Shown: in pieces, positions 40,556-44,518 of the stretch
Numbering within the stretch: position 1 is the first letter of the stretch
Layout: each line of letters begins with the position of its first letter
Assembly: GCA_947628655.1 (NCBI GenBank)
Contig: CANRAS010000017.1
Coordinates: 1 to 44,518, forward strand
Direction of reading: 5' to 3'
Source: an uncultured Clostridia bacterium
Lineage (GTDB): Bacteria; Bacillota; Clostridia; Oscillospirales; Ruminococcaceae
Length of the DNA stretch: 44,518 nucleotides
Notes under the pieces: model-generated
What the model was told of the DNA's origin: nothing
Databases searched by the model: none
What the model saw: only the letters and a program-made list of their open reading frames with translations
Position numbers and translations under genes: made by a program

Positions 40556-41054
40556 GATAGAGAATAGTTGTTAGTAACTAGTTATTTAGGTCATCGCATT
40601 GACCGACTAGAGGTAAGAGGTAAGAGGTAAGAGGTAAGCGGGTAATCCGCTCCGCGGATTACCCTAAGGTGCGCCCTATCGGGCGCTTATTAGATTGTCT
40701 GCGGGTCAGAACGCCCCTGCGCCGTCCGTGCGGTTTGGGTGGCTCAATTCAAGCGTCCCTTTCCCTTATCCCGCGTTAGCTTACCGTCCCGCGTATTAAC
40801 GCGCCTGCACCGACCGTGTACGCGCCTTTGCCCGTACGCCCGCAATTCGCCTGCGGCGAATTAACGGCGCTGTCGCGCCGTTGTTTTGCGCTCCGCGCAA
40901 AACGCGGGCTACATAACAGTTTATAATTAAGAGTGCATAGTGAATAGTATAATGTGCGCCCTATCGGGCGCGATTAGATTGTCTTTGAATTAAAACGCCC
41001 CGCCGACGGCGGGGCGCTCTTACTTCTTATCTCTAACTTCTTACCTCTTACAGC
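40556..41054. repeat. Repeat element with cloverleaf copy 8
   Basis: TAGAGAATAGTTGTTAGTAA arm, GAGGTAAGAGGTAAGAGGTAAG (three short direct repeats, about 40612-40637), a GTAATCCGC/GCGGATTAC hairpin, GCGCCC/GGGCGC, AGATTGTC, and the inverted cloverleaf at 40739-40910 (GCCCGC 40838-40843, GCGGGC 40904-40909). A second AGATTGTC, a CGCCCCGCC/GGCGGGGCG hairpin (about 40997-41017) and CTTACTTCTTATCTC arms follow. No gene is seen. Confidence 0.8.
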
Positions 41055-42086
41055 CTATCTCAAAAACGCAACTTCCTCACCGTTATAACCGCTCTCCTCT
41101 ATTTTAATCTTCCCGCTGGAAACGTGCGCCAAAATCTGTTGCCCGCCGTTTCCTAAAACCACTGTTTCTTCGTCGCGAAGTTTTTTGTTTATACCCTGAC
41201 AGTCCACCGAAATGTAACCCGAACTTACTTCCGCATTTATAACGGCGTTCGTATCGGTCGGCAGGGTGACGGACAGCGTACCGCTCCTTACCGTGTATGC
41301 GGTGCCGTCGATTTGCGACGCGTCGCGGTATTTCGCCGAACATTCACCGCTCGATACGTCGATTGTCCCTTGTCCCGAAAGCCCGTTCAGAGCGAGTTCG
41401 CCCGAACCGATATGCACGTCGTAGTCAAATATATTTGAAGTGTTAAGTTTCACATCTCCCGAACCCATAGAGAGGTTCAGATGTTCTGCCGAAGTGTTGA
41501 TTTCAGCCTCTCCCGAACCGACGTCGATTTCCATACTATCCGCCGTGAAACCGCTCGTCCCGAAGAATTTCAGGTCGCCCGAACCCAAAGTCAGAACGTT
41601 GCTGTCAGCGTTTATATCGCTGATTTCAACCTCGCCCGAGCCGATGTTCACGCATAACCTGTCATAGACCTTTGTCGGCAGAGTTATCTCAGCCTCAGCC
41701 TCAGCGTTTAAGCTGAACACGCGGAATGCGGGCGAGAGCGCAAGACCGATTGAAATTGTATCCCCGCTTTCGCCGACGTTCACGCTGACGCCGTGAGCGC
41801 CCGATGATTTTACCGAAACGCCGATTTTCTCGCCGAACCCCGATTTGACGGCAGCCTTTACGCCGTGCAAATCAAGGTTTACTCGGTTATAGCGGTCGCG
41901 CCCGTCAAACTCCCACGACTCGTTTCCGCTTATCGCCGTTTCGAGCAAGATGTTCTCGCTTTTGAATTTCGTGAAATTAAACATAGATTTATATTCGCCG
42001 TCTTTTATGCCGAGGATGTATGTGGACAATCCCCCAAGAACAAAAAACACAATTGCCGCCGAAAAGAAACTTAAAAAACCTTTCAT
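41055..42086 (-). CDS. DUF4097-family surface protein
   Basis: 343 residues. An N-terminal hydrophobic helix (FLSFFSAAIVFFVLGGLSTYIL) anchors or exports it. The body is a beta-solenoid-like series with a recurring GSGE/GSGD step (NIGSGEVEISDINADS, TLGSGDLKFFG, DVGSGEAEINTS, SMGSGDVKLNTS, HIGSGELALNG), typical of DUF4097 putative adhesins. AAGGAG lies 8 nt before the ATG at 42086; an upstream in-frame start lacks such spacing. Genes of this family often sit beside a PadR regulator and a DUF1700 gene. A DUF1700-like gene is upstream, 670 bp away across repeat DNA. No padR gene is seen in the window. Confidence 0.8.
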   Translation of the reverse strand: MKGFLSFFSAAIVFFVLGGLSTYILGIKDGEYKSMFNFTKFKSENILLETAISGNESWEFDGRDRYNRVNLDLHGVKAAVKSGFGEKIGVSVKSSGAHGVSVNVGESGDTISIGLALSPAFRVFSLNAEAEAEITLPTKVYDRLCVNIGSGEVEISDINADSNVLTLGSGDLKFFGTSGFTADSMEIDVGSGEAEINTSAEHLNLSMGSGDVKLNTSNIFDYDVHIGSGELALNGLSGQGTIDVSSGECSAKYRDASQIDGTAYTVRSGTLSVTLPTDTNAVINAEVSSGYISVDCQGINKKLRDEETVVLGNGGQQILAHVSSGKIKIEESGYNGEEVAFLR

Positions 42087-42104
42087 TGTAATACTCCTTA
42101 TCAT

Positions 42105-42756
42105 CAGTTTACAGTTAAGACTGCACGCATTATCCGCTTCGCGGAAAACGCTGGCACAGTATGAATAGTGTTGCGCCCTGCGGGCGCTTATTGGATTGTC
42201 TTTACGTCAATGCGCCCCTGCGCCGTCCGTGGGGTTTGGCGCGGTAAAGCGAACAACGTATTGACCCGCAGACAATCTAATCCGCGCGCGGAGCGCGCAC
42301 CCAAAACAAACAGCAGGCAAAGCCTGCTGTTTGAGGGTAATCCGCCAACGGCGGATTACTCGCTAGCTACTAGCCTCTATTCTCTATTCTCTAGTAGCCT
42401 AGCCCGCGTTTTGCGCAACGCGCAAAACAACGGCGCGACAGCGCCGTTAATTCGCCGACAGGCGAATTGCGGGCGGTCGGGCAAACGCGCGGTACGGGCG
42501 GTAAGGGCGCGTTAATACGCGGGGCGGTTACGGCACGCGGGATAAGTGCAAAGGTCGCTTGAATTGAGCCGCGCCGAACCTTACCGAGTTACAGGTGCGT
42601 ATTAACCCTAATACAATCTTTCCGCGCCCGCAAGGGCGCACCTTGTCTAGCTTCTAGCTTCTGCGTGTTCCGCGTAAGCGGAACACGCACTTCTAGCCTC
42701 TTCTAGGCTAACGCTTTGCCCCAAATAACTAACTACTAACAACTATTCTCTAGCTA
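42105..42756. repeat. Repeat block with cloverleaf copy 9
   Basis: Contains a CAGTTTACAGTTAAGACTGCA arm, a TATCCGC/GCGGA hairpin, ATTGTCTTTACGTCAATGCGC, a GACAATCT arm (about 42268-42275), AGCAGGC/GCCTGCT and GTAATCCGCC/GGCGGATTAC hairpins, CTATTCTCTATTCTCTA arms (about 42378-42392), and the cloverleaf at 42402-42571 (GCCCGC 42402-42407, GCGGGC 42469-42474; loops AAC, GACA, GACA). A GTTCCGCG/CGCGGAAC-type hairpin (42667-42687) and a CTAACTACTAACAACTATTC arm end it. No gene is seen. Confidence 0.8.
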
Positions 42757-44109
42757 CTACTTAATATTGTAAACCGCCTTTAAATGCCGACCGAAAACGC
42801 GCTTGACAAGCGCAACCGCCCCTTTGAAAATCAGCATTCCGAGGAATATCAGGCACACGGTCAGGCACAGGAAACCAAGCGAAAATAACAGCCTTGTGAT
42901 GAAATGATACGGTGCGAAATCAAACATTCCGAGCAGGCACGTTATGCCGATACAGAACACTCCGATAGCCGCACAGAACGCCGCAAGCGAAAGCGCGAAT
43001 ACCACGGGAATAAGCCACGACCACAGCAGAATATCGAGAAATATTTCCCCCAAAAGCCGTGCAAAGTTGACATTCGGCTGAAGTCCCGAAGTGTCAACAA
43101 ACCCGCCGCCGCTTTTCGGTTTCGCTTTCGTGAATTGCGGGGGTATCTCGCCGTGACTGTCGCGGTTCACGTTTTTGCGGTAACTGTCGCTCGGTCGGAA
43201 ATTCTGCTCGTCAGCCTTTTTTCGGAGCGTTTCCTCGACCTTGTTCCAAGCCTTGCCGACTGCCGCTCCCGCCGCGCCGCAAGCCGCGTCAACAGTTCGC
43301 CCTATTCGCTCAAACGTTCCGTTCCCGCCCGCGCCGTTTTGCGAATTGTCCGCGCTGTTGTTGAAACCGTCAGCACCGTTCGCCGAACCGCCCGTTGTAC
43401 CGTCCGCTCCGTTGCTTGTGAAATTTCCCGCGCTGTTTGGGAAACTGCCCGCGTTGTTTGCAAAACCGCCTGCGCCGTTTGCCGAACCGTCCGCGCTGTT
43501 GTTCGCTAAATTTTCCGCACCGCCAACGCCGTTGGCGTTCGGGTAAATCTCCTCCGAAAGATGTACGGGTGTGTACTCACGCACGGTATCGCTGTTCGCG
43601 AAATCCCCCGCGCTGTTTGGGAAACTGCCCGCGTTGTTTGTAAAACCGCCTGCGCCGTTTGCCGAACCGTCCGTGCTGTTGTTTGTTAAATTCTCCGCAC
43701 CGCCAACGCCGTTGGCGTTCGGGTAAATCTCCTCCGAAAGATGTACGGGTGTGTACTCCCGCACGGTATCGCTGTTCGCGAAATCCCCCGCGCCGTTCTC
43801 CGACCCGTCCGCAAGCGACGGGTCAGCGGGTACGGAACGCCCCGGCTTTCGCAGGCTGACTTTTTTGTGCATAACGTCCCGCGCGACGATACTGTTTATA
43901 GCCTCGCTTTTTAAGTCAAGGCAACTGCGCGCTATTTCCGAAATACTGCCGAGTTCGCGGCAGGTTTCGCTTTCGGGAACTCCTCGGCGTTCGCTCTCCG
44001 CGAAATGCTCCTCAAGGTCGGCGAGGAGTTCCTCGCTGTCCTCAATTCCCAATCTTTCAAGCTCCACATTGAGCTGAGTGAAAAATTCCTGTTTGTTTTC
44101 AGCTATCAT
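42757..44109 (-). CDS. DUF1700-like membrane protein with a 60-residue tandem repeat
   Basis: 450 residues. The N-terminal 75 or so residues (NKQEFFTQLNVELERLG, DLEEHFAESERRGVPE) match DUF1700 proteins. A long low-complexity Asn/Gly/Ala/Ser region (about 100-275) contains two nearly identical 60-residue units sharing FANSDTVREYTPVHLSEEI. At about 345-435 are hydrophobic helices (ILLWSWLIPVVFALSLAAF, IGVFCIGITCLLGMF, LLFSLGFLCLTVCLIFLGML). DUF1700 proteins are often paired with DUF4097 proteins; here that partner is the next gene downstream. AAGGTG lies 6 nt before the ATG at 44109, which I prefer to a GTG three codons upstream. Confidence 0.75.
   Translation of the reverse strand: MIAENKQEFFTQLNVELERLGIEDSEELLADLEEHFAESERRGVPESETCRELGSISEIARSCLDLKSEAINSIVARDVMHKKVSLRKPGRSVPADPSLADGSENGAGDFANSDTVREYTPVHLSEEIYPNANGVGGAENLTNNSTDGSANGAGGFTNNAGSFPNSAGDFANSDTVREYTPVHLSEEIYPNANGVGGAENLANNSADGSANGAGGFANNAGSFPNSAGNFTSNGADGTTGGSANGADGFNNSADNSQNGAGGNGTFERIGRTVDAACGAAGAAVGKAWNKVEETLRKKADEQNFRPSDSYRKNVNRDSHGEIPPQFTKAKPKSGGGFVDTSGLQPNVNFARLLGEIFLDILLWSWLIPVVFALSLAAFCAAIGVFCIGITCLLGMFDFAPYHFITRLLFSLGFLCLTVCLIFLGMLIFKGAVALVKRVFGRHLKAVYNIK
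43431..43790 (-). repeat. 180-bp coding tandem repeat, two units
   Basis: Units 43431-43610 and 43611-43790 differ at only a few positions and keep the frame (60 codons). Both encode the Asn/Gly-rich segment plus the HLSEEIYPNANG block. Copy-number change would lengthen or shorten the linker without a frameshift. Confidence 0.85.
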
Positions 44110-44185
44110 AAAAATCACCTTTTAGTTTAATAGTTTTTAGTAGTTAGCGTTAGTTTCCTGCGAACCGCTAACTTGCTTTTTTCAT

Positions 44186-44518
44186 TTTTCCCGCCTACGG
44201 CAGGGGTAACGCGGTTAAACTTGTTTTTGCACTTCCCGCCCACGGCGGGAAATCGCGGGTAAACTTGTTTTTTGCATTTCCCCGCCCACGGCGGGGGAAC
44301 GCGGGTAAATTTGCTTTTGCCTTTCCTCGTCCACGGCGGGGGGAACGCGGTTAAACTTGCTTTTGCATTTCCCCGCCCACGGCGGGAAAACGCGGATAAA
44401 CTTGCTTTTGCCTTTCCCCGCCCACGGCGGGGGAACGCAGGTAAACTTGCTTTTGCATTTCCCCGCCCACGGCGGGAAAACGCGGATAAACTTGCTTTTG
44501 CCTTTCCCCGCCCACGGC
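44186..44518. repeat. 45-bp tandem hairpin array, at least eight units, runs off the window
   Basis: CCCGCCCACGGCGGG-like hairpins with TAAACTTGCTTTTGC linkers recur at 45-46 bp; ACGG cores are at 44197, 44242, 44288, 44333, 44379, 44424, 44469 and 44514. The last units form a 90-bp higher-order repeat: 44371-44428 equals 44461-44518 exactly. The array lies upstream of the DUF1700 gene and continues past the end of the window. 44110-44185 holds only a TTTAGTAGTTAGCG arm. Confidence 0.9.

Noticed and set aside
44186-44518. Regular spaced repeats considered as a CRISPR array
   Set aside because: The repeat plus linker is only 45 bp with linkers almost identical between units. There are no unique spacers and no cas genes, so it is a tandem repeat.

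Overview
The window looks like chromosomal sequence from a Clostridia-type Firmicute, probably an Oscillospirales-like gut lineage. This is inferred from the gene content (PASTA pseudokinase with a zinc ribbon, TSCPD protein, DUF1700/DUF4097 proteins, MetA-type homoserine acyltransferase, homodimeric GlyRS, a SAM-I leader in front of metK), from strong AGGAGG-type ribosome binding sites, and from near-consensus TTGACA-17-TATAAT promoters. No rRNA, tRNA, CRISPR array, phage or transposase gene is visible.

Layout. (1) 486-6705, plus strand: a PASTA pseudokinase, bifunctional pheA, ispD, ispF and a nucleotidyltransferase-aminotransferase fusion. (2) 7160-13701, minus strand: GlyRS, a small membrane-anchored protein, ilvE, and serC-DUF6440-serA. 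(3) 14356-19571, plus strand: a small HExxH/CxxC protein, then a phosphorelay cluster (hybrid kinase with HPt, receiver, CheX-like phosphatase, CheY-like receiver). A FapA/DUF342 protein converges on it. (4) 22102-25423, minus strand: homoserine O-acyltransferase (Glu111, so acetyl-CoA predicted), a small hypothetical gene and two orphan ABC-2-like membrane proteins. (5) 25530-30205, minus strand: a tandemly duplicated cassette (secreted small protein plus lipoprotein) beside the pyrophosphatase gene. The duplication carried 99 bp of the ppa 3' end with it. (6) 30433-34902: metK behind a SAM-I riboswitch, cysK behind a 10-codon leader ORF ending in Cys, metF and a TSCPD protein. Together with metAA this forms a sulfur amino acid/SAM/one-carbon neighbourhood. 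(7) 35028-44109, minus strand: malic enzyme, PHP phosphoesterase, a 1033-residue PAS hybrid kinase, and DUF4097 and DUF1700 proteins.

The most striking feature is what fills the spacers. Nearly every large intergenic gap holds a modular inverted-repeat element. The modules are outer arms of the TAGAGAATAG/CTATTCTCTA type (or related arms), GC-rich hairpins, an inner AGATTGTC/GACAATCT pair, and often a core of about 170 bp. Nine copies of that core can fold as three hairpins closed by GCCCGC/GCGGGC, a cloverleaf-like four-way junction. Stems are almost invariant while loops vary. Two copies 9 kb apart form a 343-bp inverted repeat with two mismatches. One element of the family sits inside the P2 region of the metK SAM-I riboswitch aptamer. 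A second repeat class is a 45-47 bp tandem hairpin unit, present as arrays at about 7022, 15024 and 44186.

All functional calls come from reading the sequence by eye. No database search, folding program or alignment was run.
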